Shown here: positions 9,766-19,090 of the stretch, one piece after another | Layout: every line of letters begins with the position of its first letter | Numbering within the stretch: the stretch's first letter is position 1 | Assembly (NCBI GenBank): GCA_025459365.1 | Contig: JALOQR010000010.1 | Location: forward strand, 1 to 36,427 | Reading direction: 5' to 3' | Source of the DNA: Fimbriiglobus sp. | Lineage (GTDB): Bacteria; Planctomycetota; Planctomycetia; Gemmatales; Gemmataceae | Length of the DNA: 36,427 nucleotides | The notes under the pieces: generated by a model | What the model was told of the DNA's origin: nothing | The model's database searches: none | What the model saw: only the letters and a program-made list of their open reading frames with translations | Made by a program: the position numbers and the translations under genes

Positions 9766-10746
9766 ATGCCACGCCAAATATGGGCCGTACTGCTCGTATT
9801 GGTACCACTGGTCGGCCTGGGATGCGCGGTGGTGACACAACGTGTGGCGGTTTGGTCTGCCCCGGACAAGAAACCCGATGCCCGCATCACCCCGGCGTCG
9901 AAGGCCGCGAACGACCACTTCTGGGAAACGTTGCACGGCGGGCGGTACGAAGAATTGCCGAAGGTCATCGACGCCCTGACCGCAGTGTACCTCGATAACC
10001 CGAACGATTCCGTGACAGCCGCACACCTCGGTTTCGCTCACATCTGGCGGGTGAGCGAGCGATCGCGGGATCCGCATGTGTCGCCGGGCGTGACCGACCA
10101 CATAGTTCTCGCCCGCAAATATTTCACCGAAGCGGTTCGGCTCGACCCAGACGACGCCCGATACGCCGGCTTTCTGGCCGCTGCCGAACTCGCTGAGGGA
10201 AAGGTCCACCGCGACGAGAAACTGACCCGCCGCGGGTACTTCAACATGATGGCCGCAAAGAAGGCCTTCCCGGAGTTCAATCTCTTCACCGCCGGGTATC
10301 TGCTCTCGGAACTGCCAGTGACCGATACCAAGTTTCGCGACGCGGTCGAGTACCAGTGGCAGACGGTCGATCTGGTCGCCGAGGAGAAGTACGACCGTCG
10401 CACGGTGTCGCTCGAAAAGTACCTTCACAAGGAAACGACGACCGGGCCGAAGCGGGTACTTTGGAACTCCTGGATCGCCCCCCACAACTGGGAGGGGTTC
10501 TTCCTGAACATGGGCGACATGCTCGTGAAACAGGGAGACACCGCGGCGGCCCGAGCCGTGTATGCAAATGCCCGGCTATCGCGGACCTACCACGAGTGGC
10601 CCTACCGCGATGTGCTGGAGACGCGAATCGCTCAGGCGGATGAGAACGTCGAGCTTTTCCGACGCGAGACGCCGAACGGCGACCCCATCCGCGACCTGAT
10701 GTTCCGAACCCGGTTCGCATGCACAGGGTGCCACCAGGCACGGTAA
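9766..10746 (+). CDS. Secreted or membrane-anchored TPR-like protein with terminal CXXCH motif
   Basis: N-terminal hydrophobic segment (MPRQIWAVLLVLVPLVGLGCAVV), helical TPR-like body, C-terminus 'RTRFACTGCHQAR*'. The track start is GTG 9739; ATG 9766 is a plausible alternative start. Confidence 0.75.
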   Translation: MPRQIWAVLLVLVPLVGLGCAVVTQRVAVWSAPDKKPDARITPASKAANDHFWETLHGGRYEELPKVIDALTAVYLDNPNDSVTAAHLGFAHIWRVSERSRDPHVSPGVTDHIVLARKYFTEAVRLDPDDARYAGFLAAAELAEGKVHRDEKLTRRGYFNMMAAKKAFPEFNLFTAGYLLSELPVTDTKFRDAVEYQWQTVDLVAEEKYDRRTVSLEKYLHKETTTGPKRVLWNSWIAPHNWEGFFLNMGDMLVKQGDTAAARAVYANARLSRTYHEWPYRDVLETRIAQADENVELFRRETPNGDPIRDLMFRTRFACTGCHQAR

Positions 10747-10762
10747 GCGGTGAGTGTCGCCG

Positions 10763-12313
10763 TCACGGCTTTGGCAAGTCCAGTTCGACCGCTGACAACT
10801 CAATTACTTCGGTCGTCAACTCTGTCGGCCATCCCAGTGCCCCTGCCTTCCCGCGGTGGAAGCCCAACTCGTGCCAGTACACCACCCGGCACCGTCCGGC
10901 CGGCGCGAGCTTGATTTCCCAGTGGCCCTCGGTGTCGGTCACCGCGAAGTACGGATGGTCGAACACCCGCAGATGGGCCAGCATCCACGGGTGGATACCG
11001 CAGCGGATCACCGCCGGGATGCGATCGGCCGAGAGCGGCCCGCTCTCCCGCCATTCGCTCGCCGACAGGGTACGGTCGAATTCCACCGCCCAGCGATCGG
11101 AGAACGTCACATTGTGGCGGATGGCCGACGAGTTGCCAACGAGGAGCGAATCGCCCTCGCGAGCGGCGATCACCCGCGGCTCGAACTGGCACTGAGGTTG
11201 ATCAAGAATGTGCTGTCGTGGTACTGCGTTTCGCAGATCTGGGTGAACTTTCGCTTTAGGCCAGGAGGTTGTGCGATCATCGGCGTCGGGGCGCAGCCAC
11301 ACCACCACGTTCTTCACCCCGCGGCTCGCCGGGTGGATGAGGAGTTGGTTCGACGTGAGTGGGCCGTTGGCACAACAGGCCGGCTGATCGGCGCCGGTCA
11401 CGTTCAACACTTCCGGATTGGGGATGTTGCCGGCCCAGGTCACACGCCCGCGGACTGTCACCCACGGGGGAGGAGTGGCCGGCGGAGGAACGGCGGTGAA
11501 TGACGGCGCTGGAAGTGCGGCCGTCGCCGGTGTCGGCGCGGGACTCGGGCCAAACGCGAAGACCAACCCCACCATGGCGAGCAGACCAATGACGCATGTG
11601 GTGAGCACCACCGGCACGGCCGACGTGCCAGCGAGTGAGGCCACCGACGTGGGGATGGCGGTGCTCGTCGCGGTGGCGGCGGTGCGTGCGGGCAGGCCGG
11701 CCGGCGGTGGGGTGGTGAACCCGGTGTTGGCGAACACCGCCCCGGCGAACAGGGCGACGAACAGCGCGGCCCCGCGGCGGGTGAGGCGTTCGCGGAGTAG
11801 GTCGCGAGCGGCGGCGAGGCGGCGACGGAGAGTAAACACCGTCCAGCCGAGTTCGGCGGCGGCTTCGTCCTGCGTCTTCCCCTGCAAATAACAGGCGACG
11901 AGCGGCCCGCAGTACTTCTCGGAGAGTTTCGCCAGCTCCTCGTCGAGCACGCGGAGGGTGTCGGCCCATTCGGGTCCGGTGCGGTCGGCTTCGGTAGCAG
12001 AGTGGTCGGCTGGGCGGGCGGCGCTCCGCTCGCGGAGCTTGCGGCGGTACTCCCGCTGGGCAGCGCGGTTGGCCACCTTGCATGCCACACCGAACAGCCA
12101 GTTGGCGAGCGATGTGCGGAGGTGCAGCCCTTTCGCCCGCCGTGCCAGAACCACGAACACGGCCTGGAACGCATCTTCAGCGAGCGACTCACTGCTCGTC
12201 GCTCGACGGCAGACGCCCCAGACGAGCGGGCCATGGCGCTCGACGAGGGCGGCGAACGCGGACTGGTCCCCGCGAGTGAAGTTGGCCAGCAGTTGGCGGT
12301 CATTCAGCGTCAT
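10763..12313 (-). CDS. ECF-type RNA polymerase sigma factor with hydrophobic segments and a C-terminal cupredoxin-like extension
   Basis: Sigma region 2 (DQSAFAALVERHGPLVWGVCRR...EDAFQAVFVVLARRA) and region 4 (LAKLSEKYCGPLVACYLQGKTQDEAAAELGWTVFTLRRRLAAARDLLRERL), then hydrophobic segments, a Pro-rich linker, and a domain containing 'RHNVTFSD...RCGIHPWM'. One uninterrupted 516-aa ORF. Confidence 0.88.
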   Translation of the reverse strand: MTLNDRQLLANFTRGDQSAFAALVERHGPLVWGVCRRATSSESLAEDAFQAVFVVLARRAKGLHLRTSLANWLFGVACKVANRAAQREYRRKLRERSAARPADHSATEADRTGPEWADTLRVLDEELAKLSEKYCGPLVACYLQGKTQDEAAAELGWTVFTLRRRLAAARDLLRERLTRRGAALFVALFAGAVFANTGFTTPPPAGLPARTAATATSTAIPTSVASLAGTSAVPVVLTTCVIGLLAMVGLVFAFGPSPAPTPATAALPAPSFTAVPPPATPPPWVTVRGRVTWAGNIPNPEVLNVTGADQPACCANGPLTSNQLLIHPASRGVKNVVVWLRPDADDRTTSWPKAKVHPDLRNAVPRQHILDQPQCQFEPRVIAAREGDSLLVGNSSAIRHNVTFSDRWAVEFDRTLSASEWRESGPLSADRIPAVIRCGIHPWMLAHLRVFDHPYFAVTDTEGHWEIKLAPAGRCRVVYWHELGFHRGKAGALGWPTELTTEVIELSAVELDLPKP

Positions 12314-12392
12314 ACGAATGAAGTGCCGGCCGCCGGGCGTGGGTGAGCAGGAATTTCAGGAACCAAGCTCTGGTGGTCTCGGCTCCAAGCGT

Positions 12393-13343
12393 TCACCTCT
12401 TCTGCCACTTCCTCAAAAGCTCGTCGCGGAACTTCACCCGGAAATCCCCAGCCGGGGGTTTACCCTGCGGACGCCCTTCGTGCACTGCCCGCTTCGGCAA
12501 CGTGTGCCCCTCGAACTTGTAGAAGTCGTCCGGCTTCGTACCCGTATCGGTGAGTGTGAACGTGATCTTCCCTTCTAGCTGGCCGTTTTGGAAGCGGTGC
12601 AGCACGGCCGAGCGAACCGCCTTGTTTTCGGGGTCGAGTTCCAGTTCCACCTTGCGGAAGCGGGCACCGGGGAACACCGCGGGTCGCAGGGTCGCCTCGA
12701 TGCGAACTGGTTCGCCGGGCTGACCCGAGTCCTTGCGGAAGAGTTCGTACTTCTCCAGTACCTCGCCCAAAGTGCTCACCAACCGCAGGCTCATCAACTC
12801 GCAGAAGCGGGCGAGTGGGTCGTTCACTTCCTCCTTGTCGAACACAACCACATGGAGGCGGTTTGGGGCCAGCCACACCCGGCCGTCGGCCTGTTGACCC
12901 CACGCCCACGGTGGACCATCTTCCACCGCCGACAGCACCACGAATTGATCCCCGCGGGTCCAGACGGTTGCGGCACGAGCATTGACGATCCGTGGCATAC
13001 CCGGCTTCAGATCCCAATCGGCCGACACGGCGTAGCAGCGGTCGGCAACGGACGTCTCATGAACCGCCTTCGCCTCTTGCACTAACTCAGCGGCAGTGGC
13101 AGCCGACGCCTGCTTCGGCGGGAGGGGCGTTTGCCCGGTGAGAAACAGACCGACGAGCAAGCAGGCGGCGATGGCGGCGGCCCCGAGCGACATCCAGTGG
13201 AGAGTGCGGCGCACGGACACATCCCGGCTCGCCCGGCGACGTTTGATGCCGGCCAGCACGCGGGCAGCGTCCACCTTCGCGGCCTCGGCGTCGAGGTGAG
13301 AGCGGACGGCAGCATCGAGCGGGTCGGGGCGGTCGGGGATCAT
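12393..13343 (-). CDS. Single-pass membrane protein, putative anti-sigma / LolA-like outer domain
   Basis: Charged N-terminus, one TM (LGAAAIAACLLVGLFLTG), ~220-aa extracytoplasmic region; starts about 18 nt after the upstream ECF sigma stop on the same strand. Confidence 0.6.
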   Translation of the reverse strand: MIPDRPDPLDAAVRSHLDAEAAKVDAARVLAGIKRRRASRDVSVRRTLHWMSLGAAAIAACLLVGLFLTGQTPLPPKQASAATAAELVQEAKAVHETSVADRCYAVSADWDLKPGMPRIVNARAATVWTRGDQFVVLSAVEDGPPWAWGQQADGRVWLAPNRLHVVVFDKEEVNDPLARFCELMSLRLVSTLGEVLEKYELFRKDSGQPGEPVRIEATLRPAVFPGARFRKVELELDPENKAVRSAVLHRFQNGQLEGKITFTLTDTGTKPDDFYKFEGHTLPKRAVHEGRPQGKPPAGDFRVKFRDELLRKWQKR

Positions 13344-13361
13344 GACGTGGGTCTCATCCGG

Positions 13362-13898
13362 TCACTGCGGGCCCGGTTCCAGAAACGCCCCGAGCCTCGC
13401 GGCGAGGGCTTGCCGGCCGCGGTGGATGAGCACCCCGGCGTTGGATGGCGTCACGCCGAGTACCTCGGCGATCTCTTGCTGACTGTATCCCAGCCCCTTC
13501 AGTTCCACAGCCGCCCGTTGATTTGGTGGCAGAGCCGCGAGTGCTTCTGCCACTGCCGCCCCGAGTTCGTTCGCCGATGCGGCTAAATCCGGGGCGGGGG
13601 CGGTGGGGTCGGGCGGATCGTCGGTCGCGTCGTCTTCGGCCCGCACCAGCCGAAACACCGTTTTCCGGCGGGTGGTGGCGTTGATGCACGCATTGCTCAC
13701 GGCAGTCAGCAGTAGCTTCAGCCCGTCACGTGGCAGGTCGTAAACGCTCGCCTTCGCCAAGAGCCGGCAGTAGCAATCTTGCACCACGTCGTCGGCGCGG
13801 TCGGCGTCGCGCAACAGCGAGCGGGCGTAAGCCGTCGCTCGTGGGGCGGTTTCCAGCACCCAGGCATCGAGTTCGGCGGCCGTCGGTGTGCGGGGCAC
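13362..13898 (-). CDS. RNA polymerase sigma factor, ECF subfamily
   Basis: Region 2 'ATAYARSLLRDADRADDVVQDCYCRLLAK' and region 4 'LAALPPNQRAAVELKGLGYSQQEIAEVLGVTPSNAGVLIHRGRQALAARL'. GTG at 13898 is preceded by GGAGGAG (RBS-like). Confidence 0.92.
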   Translation of the reverse strand: MPRTPTAAELDAWVLETAPRATAYARSLLRDADRADDVVQDCYCRLLAKASVYDLPRDGLKLLLTAVSNACINATTRRKTVFRLVRAEDDATDDPPDPTAPAPDLAASANELGAAVAEALAALPPNQRAAVELKGLGYSQQEIAEVLGVTPSNAGVLIHRGRQALAARLGAFLEPGPQ

Positions 13899-14015
13899 CG
13901 CGTGTCTCCTCCGGCACAACACGCCGGGCCGGGAAGTATTACACGACAATTCGCCCGGAAGCAGAGGGGTGGCGGCGTACAATCACACCCTTGTGGCACG
14001 TAGGAGGGGCAACCA

Positions 14016-14924
14016 ATGGCGGACGAAGACACCCCGGTCGAATCGTATCCGTTCGAGTTCCGTGCCCTAGTGGTGCGGGAACTGGAGCATCACGGCCTCG
14101 CTCTCAAGGAGTGGCGGGACGACGGGCTGGACGTGGAGCGGGAAGACGGCCAACAGCAGTTCGTGGGCCTCGCCAACCTGTACCGGCGAGTCATCACAAG
14201 CCCGGCCGAGTTGTCAGAACGACTGGTGAAGGAGTTCTTCGCCAACGCCCACATCGCCGACACCACCGCCCTCGACCAGATCCCCGACCGGCTCGAAGAT
14301 GCCGCCGATATGCTCCGCGCTCGCCTCGGCCGGCCCTACGACGACGCCGACCACGCGCCGTGGGGGATGCCACTCGATGAAGCCGGTGAACTCGCCGTAA
14401 GCCTGGTGCTCGACTTCCCAACCATGATGGCCTTCGTCACTCGCCCGATGGCGAACAAGTCTGACACGCCGATGGAAACGTGGGTGCAACGCGGTATCGA
14501 GAACCTGAAAGCGACCGCCCCGGACGGCTGGCTCCAACTCGCCCACGAGGAGGAGGGCATCTGGATTGGCCATGTCAACGACTCCTACGACGCCGCCCGC
14601 GCCCTGATCCTGTGCGACGCCACCGAGTCCGACGAACTCGGCTGGATGGTGGCAATCCCGGCCCGCGACTGGCTCTTCGCCCGCAAGGTCGATCAGGCCG
14701 GGTTGCAGTTCTTCCACTTGCTGAAAGTCGGGGCCGAGCGGGCCTTCGCCGAGCAGCCGTACCCTATTTCCGACGACGTGTACTGGGTACGGCCAGGCAA
14801 CCGCTGGGTGAAGTTCCCAATGACCATCGACGGCAATCAGGTGACGGTGACGCCTCCGCAGGAGTTCGTCGAAGCCCTCGGGCTGGAACTGCGAGAGGAG
14901 GCGGAGGGTGACCAGAACGGATGA
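14016..14924 (+). CDS. Hypothetical protein, possibly DUF1444-like
   Basis: 302-aa ORF with RBS-like AGGAGG upstream; 'FEFRALVVRELEHHGLALKEWRDDGLDVEREDG...VGLANLYRRV' is reminiscent of DUF1444, not verified. Confidence 0.6.
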   Translation: MADEDTPVESYPFEFRALVVRELEHHGLALKEWRDDGLDVEREDGQQQFVGLANLYRRVITSPAELSERLVKEFFANAHIADTTALDQIPDRLEDAADMLRARLGRPYDDADHAPWGMPLDEAGELAVSLVLDFPTMMAFVTRPMANKSDTPMETWVQRGIENLKATAPDGWLQLAHEEEGIWIGHVNDSYDAARALILCDATESDELGWMVAIPARDWLFARKVDQAGLQFFHLLKVGAERAFAEQPYPISDDVYWVRPGNRWVKFPMTIDGNQVTVTPPQEFVEALGLELREEAEGDQNG

Positions 14925-15103
14925 TGATTGTGTCAAATTCAGCGGCGGCTTCAAATCATTTTGCGGTCGGGGCGAAGGCACAGTAGAATCGGCACACTGT
15001 CTAGATTCTGACAGTCATCATCTGGTGATCCGATCGACTCATCCACTGAGAAAGCCGGAGTGAATGCGACGGTACCACACCACTCGTAATGGGTTCCCCG
15101 CTC

Positions 15104-16333
15104 ATGCGCAGCCTGTTAACACTCTCGATCGTCGTCGTCGTCCTCCCGAGTAGTTTCGCCGCCGATCGACCCCGTGCCCACAACCTGGAAAGCTACTCGA
15201 CAGCGGAGCGTAACCTCAAGGCAGGAGAAACGTACAGCAGCCCCGACAGCCGGTGCCACCTGACCCTGCACGAAGATGGGAATCTGGTGCTGTATTGGCA
15301 TGAGAAACCCTTGTGGAGTTCCAACACCAGTGGAGTCAAAAACCCCCGGTTTGCTCTGCAAACCGATGGCAACCTAGTATTTTATGGTGTGAAAGGAGAT
15401 GGACCCGAGAAGCCCATCTGGGCCACATACACTTCGGCGAAGGGACCGACCCGCCTCGCTTGCCAGTCAGATGGTAACCTAGTGCTCTACGAGAAACAGA
15501 CCGACAGCACCGAGAAAGTGCTCTGGCACACTGGCACGTCGGCACACACACCAGCCAAGTTCAAACTGAAGGTGAAGCGGCCAGGGAACGTCTCGGGTAT
15601 CGCCGCGGATCTCAACCTCTACGTTAACGGCGAACATGTGGGCAAGATCGGAAACTACACCGAGAAGACGTTCGACGTGACTGCCGGACGAGTTGGGCAG
15701 AACGTCATCGTTGCCAAGAACGCCCTGAAAGAAGAGATCCCGTTCCCATTCAAGGACATCGAGGGGAAGCACGCTGGCCACCGGTATTTCAAGCTGAGTG
15801 GAGATGGGGAAGAGATCACCCTCAACATCGGGTTTATCTACGATGCGCCCGGCTTTGTATTCGACGTATCGAATGAGGTCGATCGTGAATGGAAGTACCC
15901 GGAGATCATCAAGGTGGTATTCGATAAGAAGCGGGTGGCCGAAGTAATTCAGGAAGACCCGCCCATTCGCCTGGGCACAGGCGACAAGATCGAGTTCAAA
16001 CAGACCAAGTACGTGACCAAGCGAGTGGAGGTGCAACAGAAATTCGAGGTAGACACGAGCGTGAAGGCGAAAGTAATGGGAGTGGTCGGGACTGGACTCG
16101 GTGAAATCGAGGGGGGTATCCAAACACGTTGGCGTCATCACACTAACACGGTCGATGAGGTGAAGCTCGTGGAGGAGAAGAAGATCACGATGGAAGGGAA
16201 CGGTAAACTCAAGCACTTCGAAGTCCGGGCGATCTACTGCACGGGCACCACAACACTATTCGTCGAGGGTACTAAGGTGGAGGTGCCATTCAAGGTGTTC
16301 GAGCGGTACGAGCACTACACCATTGACGACTGA
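15104..16333 (+). CDS. Secreted bulb-type (GNA-like) mannose-binding lectin domain protein with long beta-rich C-terminal region
   Basis: Signal peptide MRSLLTLSIVVVVLPSSFAAD; three lectin motifs HEDGNLVLY, QTDGNLVFY, QSDGNLVLY, matching QxDxNxVxY with a Q-to-H change in the first. The upstream ATG 15089 is in frame. Confidence 0.82.
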   Translation: MRSLLTLSIVVVVLPSSFAADRPRAHNLESYSTAERNLKAGETYSSPDSRCHLTLHEDGNLVLYWHEKPLWSSNTSGVKNPRFALQTDGNLVFYGVKGDGPEKPIWATYTSAKGPTRLACQSDGNLVLYEKQTDSTEKVLWHTGTSAHTPAKFKLKVKRPGNVSGIAADLNLYVNGEHVGKIGNYTEKTFDVTAGRVGQNVIVAKNALKEEIPFPFKDIEGKHAGHRYFKLSGDGEEITLNIGFIYDAPGFVFDVSNEVDREWKYPEIIKVVFDKKRVAEVIQEDPPIRLGTGDKIEFKQTKYVTKRVEVQQKFEVDTSVKAKVMGVVGTGLGEIEGGIQTRWRHHTNTVDEVKLVEEKKITMEGNGKLKHFEVRAIYCTGTTTLFVEGTKVEVPFKVFERYEHYTIDD

Positions 16334-16364
16334 GCAGGTTCACGCCCACGATCTGAGAAATGGA

Positions 16365-16387
16365 GCCGGGGGACACTTTTCCCCGGC
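16365..16387. terminator. Hairpin between convergent genes, possible bidirectional terminator
   Basis: GCCGGGG-gacactttt-CCCCGGC: 7-bp perfect GC stem between the lectin gene (+) and the DUF4340 gene (-). Confidence 0.4.
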
Positions 16388-16541
16388 CCATGCATGCACT
16401 TTCCAAGCTTCGCCTCGATTGACTCGATACTGCCACTGCCCCAGTGCCCTCACCAGGGGTTCTCGTTGGCTGCGTATAGCCTTGCCGCGACTCAGCCGCT
16501 GGCAGGCGTGCTCACGCTAGGGGGATTTTCGATCACCGTTC

Positions 16542-19028
16542 TCAACGCACCGGCGGCCTGGGCAGGACCGGGGCGAACGGGGCAGCATCGAGCAAAAACA
16601 CCCGCCCATCGCTCAGCCGGGCGTACACCCCAGATTTATCCGCGGTCAACGCACCGAGTGTCAGGTCTAGCCCCACGTCCGGGTCGCTCGCCTTCTCCGC
16701 CTGCGACACCACGAACAACTTCACCGCATCAAGCCCGAACCCATACGCGGCCGGCGGTTCTTTGCCCTCCTCCACCGGGGCTGGGCCGACTCGCTTCGGG
16801 TGTTGCAGCGCGGCCAGCCACGTCTGCATCGCCCCGACATCGAGGGTCGCTCCTTTCGGCTCCTTGATAGCCCAGGTGCCGTTCTGTTGTTCTGCGACCA
16901 CTTTGGCCGGTGTCTTGTCGGCGGTGGTGTTCGGCCACCCGCGGAATGTCATCTGCTTCACCCGCGTCGGATCGAGTCGGAAGGCGACTTTGTCGGTCAG
17001 GTCGGAGATCCGGACCTTCAAGACTGACTCGATCGGCACCGAGTAAATGAACGGCTGATCGACCGCCTTGAAGTACACCGCCTTGTCGTTGCCCTTCACC
17101 GGCTCGCCGAAGTGGAACTCCTCGGTGCGCGGGCCTTTGTCGCCGGGTAGTGTCACCTTGGCGCTCAGCTTCGGGTTGGCCGGATCAAGGCCGAGCGGCT
17201 TGAGGTCGTCGGCCTTCTCCATCACCAGGGTGGCGGGCAGGGCGGACAGTTGCGAGAGCAGTGTGAACACCCCGTCGCCGTCGGCGGTTGGCCCCTGGGC
17301 CGTGCCGACGTTCCACACTCCATTTCGGTAGGCAGGGTCGGTGGTGGTGGGATTTTTCAGGTATTCCGTGCGAACGCCATCCCGGAACAGCACCAGCCCG
17401 GTCGCCTGGCTAGGTACGAACTGCGGCGGGCGGGCATTGATAAACATCAGCCGAGGTTGCAGGGCGGCCGTTGCCACTTCGGCGGGCACCTCCAGGTCGA
17501 AGGCTTCCTTGCCGACGATCCGCCGGACGATCGCCAGCTTCCGTTCTTCGGCGGTGCCATCGGGCCGGGTAATCGACTTGGTAACTTCGCGGCCGATCCG
17601 CAAGACGATCGGCTCGCCGGTCGGGGCCGGCTCGGGGGGTAGTTTGCCGTCGGCGCTCCGGGCAGCCGCCTTGGGTATGCCATTCGCCCAGAGCTTGAGC
17701 TCGGCCCGCAGGTTGGCCCCTTCGAACGCGGCATCGTCTGGCTTCGGTAGCACGGCGACCGCCAATCGCGGGGTCGCTAACTTACCGAGCAAGGTCGGCA
17801 CGGCCTGCGGCGGGGAGTCGGCTGGCTCGCCCCCGCCACCGTACACCGCCCATTGCTCACCGGCCAACCGCCGGAGCTTGAACCCGCCGTTGGTGCTACT
17901 GTCGATGGCGTCGATCTGGGACTGTTTGCCCACGGGTATGAGGTCGCGGCTCTGGAGCGGGGTCGGATCGTTCAGGGTGTTGGCCAGTCTCTCCGTCAGG
18001 TCGGTCGACACGGCGAACACAGCCGCATCACCTTCCAGCTTCACATAGTGCCGTGGCGGAACCGTTGGCTTGCCGTCCTTGTCGGTGATGCGCTTGCCGA
18101 CCAGAAGCACCTGAGCTGGCTTGCCTTTCGGAGTAAACGTGACACGGAACGGAGCATCGGCGGTGGTCAGGCCGTATTTGGGCAGATCGCCGGCGGGCAC
18201 GTCTTCGGTCACATCGGCCGGGCTGGTGGTTTGGAGGAATAGCACGGCGTTGAGCAGTGGGCGAATGCCCGTGAAGCGGGCCGGGTCGGGTTCGCTCGCC
18301 CCGTTCACGTCGGCCGGGCCGAGGTCGGGAGTGGCGATCCGCCAGGCGTCATCCTTGCGGGCCAGGGCGAGCGATTTGTCGCCGCGAGTAATGGTGAGAG
18401 CGTCGGTGTCGGCTTCGGCATCTCGCACGTCGCTACCGAGCACTGCGCGCGGGCGGAAATCGGTTCGCCACTTCACCAGCGCAGCGGCGGGGCCATCCTG
18501 AGCGTCGGTGCGGAACAGTGTGCCACGCAGGGCGGCAGCGGGCACGGCCATCGGCAGGGGGGTTGGGCCGTCGGTGGCCATGTAGGTACGAGCTTTGTCT
18601 TTGCCAGCGGTGGTTTTGCCGACGCGGACACTTGTCGCTCGCTCCCCGGCTTTCAGGGTGACGGTCACTTCTGGCTTGAACACCCCGGCGGTGGCGGGGT
18701 CGAGTGGCTCGGCGTTGGGATCGGCCTGCAGGTCGAGCAGTTGGCGGACGAGTTGATCGACGGCGGCTGGATCCACGCCGGCATCGGCCGGAGCGGTCAG
18801 TCGCCAGCGGCCGTCCCGTTTTTCAAAGGCCAGCTTTTCGTCTCGCGGGTTGGTGCGCGCAATCTCGATGCTAGTCACGTCGGCGGCTTTCACCCCGGCG
18901 GAGGTGAGCGGGGCGAATGGGCCGTCTGTGGTGTTCGAGGGATCGCCGGAGAAAACGGCGTACAGCAGTAGCCCGACCACCAGGGCGAACACCACCGCGA
19001 ACAAGATGGCCGTGAGGCGGAAGTTCAT
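16542..19028 (-). CDS. DUF4340 domain protein, membrane-anchored
   Basis: N-terminal TM (MNFRLTAILFAVVFALVVGLLLYAVF), then repeated 'W.(L/I)..P' modules typical of DUF4340; last gene of an ABC/GldG-type cluster. The ORF extension to 19505 overlaps the upstream gene; ATG 19028 is preferred. Confidence 0.82.
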   Translation of the reverse strand: MNFRLTAILFAVVFALVVGLLLYAVFSGDPSNTTDGPFAPLTSAGVKAADVTSIEIARTNPRDEKLAFEKRDGRWRLTAPADAGVDPAAVDQLVRQLLDLQADPNAEPLDPATAGVFKPEVTVTLKAGERATSVRVGKTTAGKDKARTYMATDGPTPLPMAVPAAALRGTLFRTDAQDGPAAALVKWRTDFRPRAVLGSDVRDAEADTDALTITRGDKSLALARKDDAWRIATPDLGPADVNGASEPDPARFTGIRPLLNAVLFLQTTSPADVTEDVPAGDLPKYGLTTADAPFRVTFTPKGKPAQVLLVGKRITDKDGKPTVPPRHYVKLEGDAAVFAVSTDLTERLANTLNDPTPLQSRDLIPVGKQSQIDAIDSSTNGGFKLRRLAGEQWAVYGGGGEPADSPPQAVPTLLGKLATPRLAVAVLPKPDDAAFEGANLRAELKLWANGIPKAAARSADGKLPPEPAPTGEPIVLRIGREVTKSITRPDGTAEERKLAIVRRIVGKEAFDLEVPAEVATAALQPRLMFINARPPQFVPSQATGLVLFRDGVRTEYLKNPTTTDPAYRNGVWNVGTAQGPTADGDGVFTLLSQLSALPATLVMEKADDLKPLGLDPANPKLSAKVTLPGDKGPRTEEFHFGEPVKGNDKAVYFKAVDQPFIYSVPIESVLKVRISDLTDKVAFRLDPTRVKQMTFRGWPNTTADKTPAKVVAEQQNGTWAIKEPKGATLDVGAMQTWLAALQHPKRVGPAPVEEGKEPPAAYGFGLDAVKLFVVSQAEKASDPDVGLDLTLGALTADKSGVYARLSDGRVFLLDAAPFAPVLPRPPVR

Positions 19029-19041
19029 GGGGGAAGACTCA

Positions 19042-19081
19042 GGCGAGCGGGGCACCAGGGGGCTGACGCCCCCCGCTCGCC
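19042..19081. repeat. Intergenic palindromic element (REP-like), copy 1
   Basis: Perfect 11-bp inverted repeat GGCGAGCGGGG ... CCCCGCTCGCC. The reverse complement shares 'GGCGAGCGGGGGGCGT..GCCCCCTGGT' with 32100-32127. Confidence 0.6.
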
Positions 19082-19090
19082 GAGATCGGG

